64,000 bases of DNA from Bradyrhizobium erythrophlei (lineage in GTDB: Bacteria > Pseudomonadota > Alphaproteobacteria > Rhizobiales > Xanthobacteraceae): assembly GCF_900129425.1 (NCBI RefSeq), contig NZ_LT670817.1:7716001-7780000 (forward strand), read 5' to 3'. Positions 25,776 through 34,214 of this stretch are shown here, piece after piece (position 1 is the stretch's first letter; each line of letters begins with the position of its first letter). The notes beneath the pieces are model-generated. The model searched no databases, was not told the DNA's origin, and saw only the letters and a list, made by a program, of their open reading frames with translations. The position numbers and the translations under genes were made by a program.

Positions 25776-26365
25776 ACATCTTATCGAGGAGCAGCAAATC
25801 CAGTTTCAGCGTCCTTTGCGCCTTGGCGACAGCCGCTGATCATGATCCGAGGTGGTGGTGACCCGAACACAGCCATGGCTTTGAAGCCGTGTCCAGAATG
25901 GGCCCGCCGCCTCGGAGCCTCACCGCAGAAGCGAATAGTTGCTTCATGGTCCGGGTCCCGCATGGCCCAACCGAATACAAGGTTGCGGCGCGACCATCGC
26001 GCCCGAGCGTGGGCTCCCCTCGGATCAACTATACCGAACCTCGAACAACGAAGGACATAGAGTTGCAGTAACACTTGACACGAAAGTCCTCATACAAGGC
26101 TGTGTGAAAACGTGCACGCGCGGAGAACTCGCAGAATTGTTTTCTCTCTTTTCTTCTTCCGACGGTGACTGGCAGATCGCCTCTTCTCTTATTGAACGCA
26201 ATCGAGACTAACTTTCTACGCGCAAGTTCGACGTCGGAGTTTTCACACAGCCTGGGTCAAAACCGGAAAAGCTCTCTGCGAGCATATGTTTTTCGCGGTA
26301 GGGACGCGAGTTACCCCGCGCCCACCCGCGCCGTCATGACAGACCAACCTGGGCTACTACCTTAT
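25776..26365. other. Intergenic stretch between IS110 and the sulfatase
   Basis: Holds the probable right end of the IS110 element, the MITE at 26098-26252, and a 34-bp segment at about 26288-26321 (GCGGTAGGGACGCGAG, TTACCCCGCGCCC) that is shared with 42370-42403 just beyond another MITE copy. Several frames are open, but none is credible. Confidence 0.5.
26098..26252 (+). mobile_element. 155-bp MITE (family A), copy 1
   Basis: Terminal inverted repeats GGCTGTGTGAAAAC and GTTTTCACACAGCC are perfect over 14 bp. Equal-length inverted copy at 42176-42330, 5'-truncated copy at 57279-57379. The end matches GGCTGCGTGAAAAC at 61169, the left end of the IS1182-type element, so that transposase is the likely mobiliser. 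Confidence 0.8.
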
Positions 26366-28033
26366 CTAGCCGCCCCCCATTCCGACGGTCTTCGGCACTT
26401 TGAGCGGATCGTAGGGCAACGGGTTTTTCGGGTTCTGCAGATTCGGGAGCATGTCAGTCGAGGCTCCGCCAGGGAAGCGCTCGATGTTCGGATACTTGAT
26501 AATCGACTGGTTGAACTCGTTAAGCGGAATGTCAATCAGCGAAAGAGCCCAACCATTGTCCATGCCGGCGTAGCGACCCGGCGACGAGGTCGGGTTGCGG
26601 GTCGCGACCGCACCGTTGAACATCATGTCGTATTTCTCGTAGGGGTCCATGGTCAGGTTGTAAATGGAAGGCACGGCGCCCATGCTCAACGTCGCACCCA
26701 TCCAGGTATCTTTCGAAGAATAGAGTGCCTTCCACGCCATCTTTACGTCGGGCGCCTCGGGGTCCAGAGCGATGTCGGCACGAACGCCTGAGAAGTTCTC
26801 GCCGTCGATGTAGATCCACCCGTTGCGCGCCGAGTGGTTGGCTTCACCCGTCACGTAGGCGCTGTTGTCGATGCCATCGAAATAGATCGGCTTGCCGTTG
26901 TTGTCCAACGTCTCGCCCTTGGTCGGCGACTTGAGACCAACCATCGCGGCCGTCGTCGGCCACACGTCCATGTGCGACATCATTTCGTGGAGGACCAGCC
27001 CTGCCGGAATTTTGCCCGGCGCCCACATGATACCGGGAACGCGCCAGCCGGCCTCGAACGGTGAGCCCTTTTCGCCGCGGAACGGATGGGTGCCGGCGTC
27101 GGGCCACGCGTCCTGCCAGGCCCCGTTGTCGGCGGTGATGATGACAATCGTATCGGGCGCTTCGGCGCGGATGACGTCCATGATCCGGCCGATGTTGTAG
27201 TCGAGCTCCAGCATCGAATCCGAGTAGTTGCCAAGGTGCGACTTGCCCGCGAACATCTTGTTCGGGCTGGTGGGCTGGTGCATCTTCATGAAATTGACGT
27301 CCATGAAGAACGGCTTGCTGTCCTTTGCGTGTTTCTTGATGTATTCGATCGCCGAATCGGTCTGTCGCATATCGAAATCGGCGAGATTTTCGAGCGTGAT
27401 CACCGCGCCGTTGTTGCCCTTCACTGCCGGCTTGCCCGCCGTGCCTTCCCATTCGTAGAGGTTCACGACGCTCTGGTACATCTTCCAGTATTCGGCGTTA
27501 CCTTTCGGGAACCACGGGTGAGCGTCGTGAGCCGTGTCGCTGTAGCCGTAGACGCCGGGATAGTATGCGGCGAACTCCTTCATCTCGTCGAAGCCATGAT
27601 TGATCGGATAAAACTTCTCCACATCGCCGAGATGCCACTTGCCGGAGTAGTAAGTGGAATAGCCGTTCTTCTGGTAGAACTCGGCGATGGTGGGTGTTTC
27701 CGGCCTTAGGCCGTTCGGGTCGCCGGGAACGACGACGACCGACATGGCCGAGCGGATCGGAATGCGCCCGGTTATGAACGAAGCTCGGCCCGCGGTGCAG
27801 CTGGCCTGGCCATACCAATTGGTGAACATCGCTCCTTCCTTGGCAACGCGATCGATGTTCGGCGTCGGGTGCCCGAGGGCCGAGCCACCGAGGTAGCAAC
27901 CGAAGTCGGCCCATCCGGTATCATCGGTCATCAGCATGACGACGTTGGCCTTCTTCTGCGCCGCTGCGGGCGAGATTGCCACTGTCGCCGCTGCCAACAG
28001 ACCGAACCACATGCTCCTTGTATGAAACGTCAT
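26366..28033 (-). CDS. Exported arylsulfatase
   Basis: Sulfatase of 555 aa with an N-terminal signal peptide (MWFGLLAAATVAISPAAAQ). Metal-binding DDTGWADFGCYL is followed by the formylglycine motif C79-T-A-G-R in SCTAGRASFITGR (a C-x-A-x-R variant of C-x-P-x-R). GYSTYYSGKWHLGD and VIITADNGAWQDAWPDAGTH supply further active-site residues. It should hydrolyse sulfate esters in the periplasm and needs a formylglycine-generating enzyme, which is not in this window. It stands alone, and its stop lies about 110 bp from a MITE. The substrate cannot be inferred. Confidence 0.92.
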   Translation of the reverse strand: MTFHTRSMWFGLLAAATVAISPAAAQKKANVVMLMTDDTGWADFGCYLGGSALGHPTPNIDRVAKEGAMFTNWYGQASCTAGRASFITGRIPIRSAMSVVVVPGDPNGLRPETPTIAEFYQKNGYSTYYSGKWHLGDVEKFYPINHGFDEMKEFAAYYPGVYGYSDTAHDAHPWFPKGNAEYWKMYQSVVNLYEWEGTAGKPAVKGNNGAVITLENLADFDMRQTDSAIEYIKKHAKDSKPFFMDVNFMKMHQPTSPNKMFAGKSHLGNYSDSMLELDYNIGRIMDVIRAEAPDTIVIITADNGAWQDAWPDAGTHPFRGEKGSPFEAGWRVPGIMWAPGKIPAGLVLHEMMSHMDVWPTTAAMVGLKSPTKGETLDNNGKPIYFDGIDNSAYVTGEANHSARNGWIYIDGENFSGVRADIALDPEAPDVKMAWKALYSSKDTWMGATLSMGAVPSIYNLTMDPYEKYDMMFNGAVATRNPTSSPGRYAGMDNGWALSLIDIPLNEFNQSIIKYPNIERFPGGASTDMLPNLQNPKNPLPYDPLKVPKTVGMGGG

Positions 28034-28247
28034 TCGCGTCCTCCCAATGCTAGTGGATGCTCACCTCTATAAATCCTGCTGACGCCTGCCTTCGCGCTGA
28101 AGTGCATAGGTCGACTTACTACAACCAATCACCTTGGTAGCTAGTCCTCCGCTCTGTTCCCTTCGGCCGACAATCTGCGCGCCGCAGGCTAAGCAAATTT
28201 CATTCAGTCCCGAAAGCGGGGCTGACGGAATTCGATCTGCATACGCT

Positions 28248-28289
28248 TTTTAAAGTGTCGAAGATAAATTTTAAAGTGTCGAAGATAAA
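28248..28289. repeat. Perfect 21-bp tandem duplication
   Basis: TTTTAAAGTGTCGAAGATAAA occurs twice back to back, about 215 bp upstream of the sulfatase start. Either an operator pair or replication slippage. Confidence 0.75.
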
Positions 28290-28514
28290 ACTTTGTCACA
28301 ACCCTGCAGTCAGCTCCATAAGCACGTTAATGCTCCGCTGCGCCGCCGATAGGTGTAATAAACTCGCGTCGCTGCATGCGCGATCCCATCAGAATGCGAC
28401 AGTGTATCTGTCCCAACATCTGGAAGACGTTGGGCGCGGTTTCGTGAAATGTTCACCGAAGTCCGTAGGGTCAGACTCGGACGTCGGCGCTCGTAAGCGT
28501 GCGGTCCGCTCTAA

Positions 28515-28576
28515 CCCCCCCCGGTGAGCGGACATCGTAAGGCTGGCCACTCAGGTCCGAAAAGTGCCAACAGCCG
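28515..28576. repeat. Dispersed palindromic intergenic repeat
   Basis: CCCCGGTGAGCGGACATCG ... AGGTCCGAAAAGTGCCAAC. Same core order (CCCCG-GCGGACATCGT-GTCCGAAAAGTGCCA) as the copies at 32404, 36233, 41536 and 43040. Confidence 0.7.
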
Positions 28577-28728
28577 ACGCGATAAAAGAAGCCGCCAACT
28601 GCGGCGGCCTTACCTTCTCCACGGCAGTTAGCGGCCGCTGCTAAAGCAGGCTCGCTGATTGCCGCGATCGTTTCGTTCTCCGCATGATGGTGGACCGGTC
28701 GAAACACAGGCAGCTACAGTTTTATTGC

Positions 28729-31700
28729 TCAGCTGTCGTCACGGTTGGGGGCAACGACGGCAAGATCTGATCGTCGTTTTCCCGCGCATTCCGCCATCAT
28801 GAACTTCGCCAGGGAATCTTCGGGAAACTCTTTCAGGATGTCACGGTAGGCACGCTCTGCCGCAGGAAAATTGCCGATCTCGAACTTTTGCGAGGCCTGC
28901 CAGGTCATCGCGCTCAGCTCCTCATCCCGATCCCGAACTCCTAGGTCAGGGTCGTCGCTGGTACGAAGAGCGAGTAATTCATAGATCATGAACTCGGTCT
29001 TGCGGCCCTTTACCTGAACCGGCTTGATCGGCCGCGCGAGTATGTCGGCCTTTGCCTGGTCGTAAATGCTGTCGCTGATGCAGATGGTGGTACCAAACTG
29101 CTTGTTGATGCCTTCAAGGCGGGCGGCAACGTTCACGCCGTCCCCCAAGGCCGTGTAGCTCAGCCGGTTTGAAGACCCGACATTGCCGACAAGGACGTTG
29201 GCGCAATTGAGCCCGATCCTGACGTTGATTCGCGGCCGTCCTTCCGCCTCCCAGGCATCGTTGACGCGCTCCATGCGGCGTACCGCCCGCACCGCCGCGG
29301 CGCAGGCGCGTAGAACGTGGTCACGGCGTTCAACCGGGGCATTCCAGAAAGCCATGACGCCATCGCCGATGAACTTATCGACGGTGCCACCTTCCTCCGA
29401 GATCGCGGACGAGACCTCCTCGAGATAGGTCGATATCTGGACAAGCAGGTCATCAGGCGCGAGCGTTTCGGAGTGGCTGGAAAAATTCTCCAGATCGGAA
29501 AAGAACACGGTGAGGAATCGCGGCTCTACGCCCAGCGTCAGCGGAATGCCGGACTTGATGAGTTGGCGCACCACATCGAGCGGAACAAAGGATGAGAACG
29601 ATTTCAGCGACGTTCGCAGCAGCGAGGCCGCCGATTCGAGTTTCGCGATCTCCTGGATATTCGATGGTGGACGCGCGGGCGTATCGAAATCGAGGCTTTC
29701 GATCGCCTGCAATTGCCGGGACACATTTTCGACCGGACGCGACAGCCGGCGAGAGGCGAAGAAGATGAAGAACAACTCGACCATGGTGAGACCAATGATG
29801 ACGACCATCATCAATCGATTGGTCTTCTTCAACGTGCCCACGAAATCGTCGATCGGCGTCAACGTGATCACCTGCCAGGGTTGACCGAAGCCACCCGGGA
29901 AATTGGCGAAGGCCGCGATCAAATCCTCTCCGTTCGTCGGTGACTGGAAGGTGAATCTGTCAGCACCGGTACGAGCGTGCTGGCGGTGAGCCTCGCGCAC
30001 GTCGGGATCGTCGATATCAGCCAGGGTTGCGATCTTGAGGGTTCCGTTCTCGATCCGAACGCCCTTCTGCTTATCCGGGAAGGCGATGATCTTGCCGTTG
30101 CTGCGGTGGGCGATGAGGGTCGTGCTGCGCGCGCTGGCTCGGTGCTTGTCGAGATAGCGCGACAGGACATCCACGGTAATGTTGGCAGTTGCGCAGCCGA
30201 CGAAGTCGACACCATGGAATATTGGAACACGCAAAAAGAGAATAGGAAAACCGGTGTCGGGGTTGATGGAGGGCTCGGTCACCGCGAGCGTCCGCGTCGT
30301 TTTGGCGGCCTGATAGCCGGGCAAGCGGCGAATGTCGGTATCGGTGGGAACATCATAGGCACCGACTTGATGGGGCCATATGTCGAAGAATTTGCGGTGG
30401 CGGACCCGTGAGAACGCAAAGGTGATCGCATCGATGTAGCTGGCGTGCCAGTTCGCGGCCGCCGGGATCTTGGGATCCGCGCGCCGACGATCCTCGTCAA
30501 TTCGCGTCACGACCCGATGATAGCCATCCTCGAAGCTGACGTAGATGGCGTCGATATGCGCGGCCGAGGTCAGCGCGCGGTACAGCAGGTCATTGCTTTG
30601 CTCGGTACGGAAATACCCGGAATCGGCGCCTGCTACTTCGGCGAGAAAGCGCAGCGGGCTTTCCGTGCTCTCGATCAAATTCTCGGTGCGCTCGATGCCG
30701 GCCTGGCTGGTCTGCGCGACCGCGTCGTTCAGGACCGCCACCATGCCGGCCGAGTTCTTGTTATAATTGTAGATCAGGATGAAAATGAGAACGGGAATGC
30801 TGAGGCCGATGAACAGCAACGACATGATCAGGCTCAGCCTCGGCCGCCTCATCGTGACAAACCGCGGAAGCGCGCCCAATCGGGCTATTGTGCCGCGCAG
30901 AGTGCGGCGACTTCGGTAGGCAACCAGGACTGCAGTCGCCAATCCGGCCGTCACAAGCAGCAGCACAATCAACCAGCGCCGCAGGCTGCCGTCATTTCCG
31001 TTCCAAATCAGTGCGGCGGGCAGCGTATCGTCGGTCAACAGCCCGAGTTGCCGGTAAGTCTTGGCGATACTTCGCCAGCGCGCAGGATCCTGTTCGCCGA
31101 TCCGATCGGGGTCGCGTCCGACCAAGGCCTCCGTGTGCTCCGCCTCAAACAGCAGGGCCTCACGGCTCTTTTTTGCCGAATAGGTTCTAAGGATCAGATC
31201 GACCGTCGCCTCCTTATGCGCGAGGGCGTAGGCCCAGCCTTTCACACTAGCTGCCCTGAACGCCGCGACCCGGTCCGGATGGGCTTTCACCTCTGCCTCA
31301 GAGGTGCACAAATTGTCGCCGTAGAAATCGATGCCGGATGCGGCGGGCGCGAAGGTGCGGTACGCCGCGCCCAGCTGTTCAAGGACAAAAGGCTCGTTCG
31401 TGCTGTAAGCGACCATCGCGTCGGCCCGGCCGGCCAGGAGGTCGCGCGGATTTCCCTCGTGATCAACGCGCGGCAGGGCTTGATAGTCGACCCCTTCGCG
31501 CTCCAACATTGCGGCGATCTCATCGCTTCCCGGCGCGTCCATCAGCGTACGGCCGCGCAGTTCCGACACGTTGCTGATATCAGCCCGGCGCGCGACCAGG
31601 ATGACGGCCGGGGAACGCTGGAAGATGGTGGCCAACACGACCAGCCGGCGGCCCGCCGCCCAGCCACGCAGAACGCTTGAGGTGCAGACCCCGTAATCCG

Positions 31701-32007
31701 CCTTGCCGCCGGCGACAGCTTCGGCGGCGTCGATGCCGGGACCGCCTTCGCGGATGGTGACGTCGAGACCCGCGTCGCGGTAGAAACCCTGTTCAAGTGC
31801 CTGGTAATAGCCGGCGAACTGAAATTGGTTCTTCCATTTGAGCTGCATCGACACTTGATCCAGCGCAGCGGCAGGATGCGATGCCAGCAGGACCAGGCAA
31901 GCCGCCATGGCTAGCCGTCTCAACATGTCCGGTTGCCGCGCAAGCGTGGCGAGCGGCCAAGCTGCCGCCACGCCGCCAAAAAACGTGATGAACTCGCGCC
32001 GTCGCAT
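28729..32007 (-). CDS. Receptor-type class III adenylate cyclase fused to an NMT1/THI5-like binding domain
   Basis: A 1092-aa membrane protein. An export signal is followed by a periplasmic substrate-binding domain of the NMT1/THI5 type (VSMQLKWKNQFQFAGYYQAL, REGGPGIDAAEAVAGGKADY, then YDxN-like FYGDNL), a membrane segment (RRWLIVLLLVTAGLATAVLV), a second membrane segment (SLLFIGLSIPVLIFILIY), a Cache sensor, a third segment and a HAMP linker (SRRLSRPVENVSRQLQAIES). The C-terminal cyclase domain shows FFSDLENFSSHSE, FIGDGVMAFWNAP and LGDGVNVAARLEG. It should make cAMP in response to a bound ligand. Starts at 32037 (TTG), 32007 (ATG with GAGG upstream) and 31926 are possible; 32007 is preferred but gives two signal-like segments in series. 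Confidence 0.85.
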   Translation of the reverse strand: MRRREFITFFGGVAAAWPLATLARQPDMLRRLAMAACLVLLASHPAAALDQVSMQLKWKNQFQFAGYYQALEQGFYRDAGLDVTIREGGPGIDAAEAVAGGKADYGVCTSSVLRGWAAGRRLVVLATIFQRSPAVILVARRADISNVSELRGRTLMDAPGSDEIAAMLEREGVDYQALPRVDHEGNPRDLLAGRADAMVAYSTNEPFVLEQLGAAYRTFAPAASGIDFYGDNLCTSEAEVKAHPDRVAAFRAASVKGWAYALAHKEATVDLILRTYSAKKSREALLFEAEHTEALVGRDPDRIGEQDPARWRSIAKTYRQLGLLTDDTLPAALIWNGNDGSLRRWLIVLLLVTAGLATAVLVAYRSRRTLRGTIARLGALPRFVTMRRPRLSLIMSLLFIGLSIPVLIFILIYNYNKNSAGMVAVLNDAVAQTSQAGIERTENLIESTESPLRFLAEVAGADSGYFRTEQSNDLLYRALTSAAHIDAIYVSFEDGYHRVVTRIDEDRRRADPKIPAAANWHASYIDAITFAFSRVRHRKFFDIWPHQVGAYDVPTDTDIRRLPGYQAAKTTRTLAVTEPSINPDTGFPILFLRVPIFHGVDFVGCATANITVDVLSRYLDKHRASARSTTLIAHRSNGKIIAFPDKQKGVRIENGTLKIATLADIDDPDVREAHRQHARTGADRFTFQSPTNGEDLIAAFANFPGGFGQPWQVITLTPIDDFVGTLKKTNRLMMVVIIGLTMVELFFIFFASRRLSRPVENVSRQLQAIESLDFDTPARPPSNIQEIAKLESAASLLRTSLKSFSSFVPLDVVRQLIKSGIPLTLGVEPRFLTVFFSDLENFSSHSETLAPDDLLVQISTYLEEVSSAISEEGGTVDKFIGDGVMAFWNAPVERRDHVLRACAAAVRAVRRMERVNDAWEAEGRPRINVRIGLNCANVLVGNVGSSNRLSYTALGDGVNVAARLEGINKQFGTTICISDSIYDQAKADILARPIKPVQVKGRKTEFMIYELLALRTSDDPDLGVRDRDEELSAMTWQASQKFEIGNFPAAERAYRDILKEFPEDSLAKFMMAECAGKRRSDLAVVAPNRDDS

Positions 32008-32186
32008 GTGGCCTCGCCGAGGACGTGCCTTGCGCAATCCCTGAACTATAGCAGCCTATAGCCGTCCTGTGGGTGATAAATGGCAGCTACCAGTCTCAGG
32101 CGGTGATCAGGTTTCATGTCCGGTAATGGGATCATTCGCGACTTGGTCGAGCCCGCAGCAAGTCCGGCCATGTCCGCTATGCCGCC

Positions 32187-32405
32187 GATATTGTTGCAAA
32201 AGTCTTTTTCGGGTGAAGTACGAAAATTCTAATGACCGCTGATGCGTTTCGCAGGCGGCAACGTGAGGGACCACATCGTTTCACCCAAAATCGACCACGG
32301 TCCTTCGTAGCGGCGCTACAGGACGTGACAGCGGAAGAGAAGTCTAAAAATCAACTTTCGCGAGATTTTTGGTGTTGTCCGATTTTCGACTTTTGCAACA
32401 GTATC
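32187..32405 (+). mobile_element. 219-bp MITE (family B), copy 1
   Basis: Ends GATATTGTTGCAAAAGTC and GACTTTTGCAACAGTATC are inverted repeats of 18 bp with one mismatch. A copy of exactly equal length, in the opposite orientation and differing at only about a dozen bases, lies at 41273-41491. No coding capacity. The TTGTTGCAAAAG end is similar to IS6-type ends, so the source element may be of that kind. Confidence 0.8.
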
Positions 32406-32456
32406 CCCTCAGGAGCAGACGTCGTCAGACTACCCGGGCATGTCTGAAAAGTGCCA
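32404..32456. repeat. Dispersed palindromic intergenic repeat
   Basis: CCCCTCAGGAGCAGACGTCG ... CCCGGGCATGTCTGAAAAGT-GCCA. It abuts the MITE; the same MITE/repeat neighbourhood occurs at 41491-41597. Confidence 0.7.
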
Positions 32457-32657
32457 ATTTCAGGCATACAGGTTCATGCTGCTGCATGTGCGCGGATGGC
32501 TCAACCAAAAGCGGTTATGTCTCGATCTCGTTCATGAAGATGATTGGGAACTCGGTGAGATGTTTCGCGTTTTTTGGCAAAGCTAACCCTTGCGCGCCGG
32601 TTTCGCCAAGCGCACGCTTGCCAGGCGATTTCACAAGAACCTACGGAGGATGCGACC

Positions 32658-33206
32658 ATGCCACGGGTCAAGCAAGCTTCGAAGCAGAAACGCACAACCA
32701 AAGCCGCCGCCGTGAAGGCGCTGGGTGCCGCCGGACTGAGTTTTTCGCTGGTGGGTAGTGGTGCACCCGCATCCACGATGCCCACTGCCAGTATCCCGCA
32801 ATCTGACAATACCCCGCCAAATCAGCGCTTCGTTCTCAGCGAAGAGGAAATGACCGACGTCAGTCTCGCCACGTTCTATGTCTTCGATAGGGAAAACGTT
32901 GGCAGCGGCGTGCAGCTAGCGCGCGGAGGCGGTGGGTGCGGCGGCTGCGGCCATGGTGGCGGCGGGTGCGCCCATGTTGGCGGCGGATGCGCCCATGTTG
33001 GCGGCGGGTGTGCCGGCTTCCGTGGTGGCGGTCGTGTCGGGTTTGTTGGCTGCCGAGGTTGCGGTGGCTTCCGTGGTTGCCGTGGCTTTCGTGGTTGCGG
33101 TTGCGGCGGCTGCGGGTTCGGCATCGGGTTCGATGACGACATCGGGTTCGGTGGCTGGGGAGACGGTGGCTGCTGCGCATCCTGGGGAGCGTGCCGCTTG
33201 TGCTAA
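32658..33206 (+). CDS. Gly/Cys-rich exported protein or RiPP-like precursor, 182 aa
   Basis: GGAGGA seven bases before the ATG at 32658 fixes the start. A basic N-terminus (MPRVKQASKQKRTTKAAAVK) leads to a hydrophobic, signal-like stretch ending GAPAST, then a normal acidic segment (QRFVLSEEEMTDVSLATFYV), and from residue 90 a tail of glycine with 15 cysteines. This includes three GGGCAH-V/F-type units encoded by 21-bp tandem repeats (about 32950-33012) and ends CCASWGACRLC. Such leader-plus-Cys/Gly-core architecture fits a ribosomally made modified peptide or a structural surface protein. No modification enzyme is encoded next to it. Function is inferred, not shown. Confidence 0.65.
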   Translation: MPRVKQASKQKRTTKAAAVKALGAAGLSFSLVGSGAPASTMPTASIPQSDNTPPNQRFVLSEEEMTDVSLATFYVFDRENVGSGVQLARGGGGCGGCGHGGGGCAHVGGGCAHVGGGCAGFRGGGRVGFVGCRGCGGFRGCRGFRGCGCGGCGFGIGFDDDIGFGGWGDGGCCASWGACRLC

Positions 33207-33524
33207 GTCCCACGACCTAACGGCCCGGCCTCACCAAGGACTCTGCTAAGCTGCGATCAGCCTCTCGCTGGTTGCGAGTTTAAGGTCGCCTTCGGGTCAA
33301 AAACGGAAATGGCCGCGCTGGAACGACATGTCCGTTCTAGCCTCCACAACAGACATCGTCAGGCCGCCCCGGCTTATCCGTTTCGTGCCACAACCAGACT
33401 CATGCACCGCAACAAAACAGCTTCTCTATTCTATTACCTCGTCGGCGGCGGCGAGCAGCGACGGCGGCACATCAAGCCCGAGTGCCTTGGCGGTCCTGAG
33501 TGGAGTTAGCAATCGCGTGCTCAA
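33207..33524. other. Intergenic with dispersed repeat
   Basis: Contains GGTCAAAAACGGAAATG (also at 41493) and a palindromic-family copy at 33328-33412, whose CCACAACC-AGACTCATGCACCGC tail matches the right flank of the IS30 insertion at 47.2 kb. No gene. Confidence 0.55.
33328..33412. repeat. Dispersed palindromic intergenic repeat (long form)
   Basis: CATGTCCGTTCTAGCCTCC-ACAACAGACATCGTCAGG, then TTATCCGTTTCGTGCCACAA and ACTCATGCACCGC. It shows the uninterrupted form of the repeat that is split by IS30 at 45.98-47.2 kb. Confidence 0.65.
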
Positions 33525-33794
33525 CTACCGTGAATTTTCCTTTGGGCCGAATTGCGCGTTTCGGTTCAACCGCCAGCGTGTGGTCCATCGCGGGCAAGCC
33601 TCGTACGTCGTCGCCGTCATGGCACCTTCCGATTTTGCACAGCTATAGTAGCAAATCTTGGTTAGTCCCGAGATTTTCTCTCCAGATTTATTGCACAGCA
33701 AAGGCAGTCGGTAAGGCTCTCCCGTTAGCGGCGATTGTTTTGCAAATGCTGATGACGACGCTGCAAGAACGGCTAATGCCAAAACTATCCTCAT
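33525..33794 (-). CDS. Small secreted hypothetical protein, 89 aa
   Basis: The start at 33794 gives a clean signal peptide (MRIVLALAVLAASSSAFA, then KQSPL). The mature part contains four cysteines in LLCNKSGEKISGLTKICYYS and CAKSEG..., TTYEACPRW, and ends NRNAQFGPKENSR. The Cys spacing suggests two disulfides in a small extracytoplasmic protein. No function is known to me. It is convergent with DNA that contains only repeats. Confidence 0.7.
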   Translation of the reverse strand: MRIVLALAVLAASSSAFAKQSPLTGEPYRLPLLCNKSGEKISGLTKICYYSCAKSEGAMTATTYEACPRWTTRWRLNRNAQFGPKENSR

Positions 33795-34214
33795 CTTGCC
33801 CCCCCGTTGTGTCGCTCGCACGGCGCGCTCGGATTGGCGAACGTACAGTTGACGCCCGCCGCCGGACCGGGAGCGGAATTAGCAATCTTGCATCTAGTGA
33901 GGCCTGATAAGGTGAGCCCTGTTACCGGCTAAAAATTCCCTTTTCGCTGAAATATTTTCGTCGCGAAGTTTTCCAAGGAAAAGCCGCCCGAAGACGGCTC
34001 CTCAATTCAAAGCTGTGATCATGGTTTGGTCTCCGCCGCAGCCCGCTCCAGTGCAAGTCTGATGTCACGCGCATTGACACGGTCCGGTCCATTGCGGCTC
34101 GTCCATTAGCGTTCTCCTCTCAGGGCGCCTCCGAGCCGATGCAGCTCCATTTCTTCCAGCCATCAGCGGCGTGGATCATCTATCGAGCGCCAAATCGGAA
34201 TGTCTCAGAATGGG
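33795..34214. other. Intergenic, possible short remnants
   Basis: Includes a hairpin AAGCCGCCCGAAGACGGCT near 33982 and a minus-strand short frame near 34022-34105 (ARDIRLALERAAAETKP) that looks like the tail of a small gene without a start. Confidence 0.4.

Larger units (their letters stand above)
28034..28728. other. Intergenic region upstream of the sulfatase
   Basis: About 700 bp without a gene. It carries the 21-bp tandem duplication at 28248-28289 and a palindromic dispersed repeat at 28515-28576. GC content is lower near the sulfatase start, consistent with a promoter there. Confidence 0.5.

Noticed and set aside
28248..28289. CRISPR-like direct repeat
   Set aside because: Only two adjacent units without spacers; no array or cas gene anywhere in the window.
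28808..31680. Long plus-strand frames opposite the cyclase gene (up to 411 codons)
   Set aside because: They are antisense shadows in GC-rich coding DNA; the minus strand has the recognisable domains and motifs.
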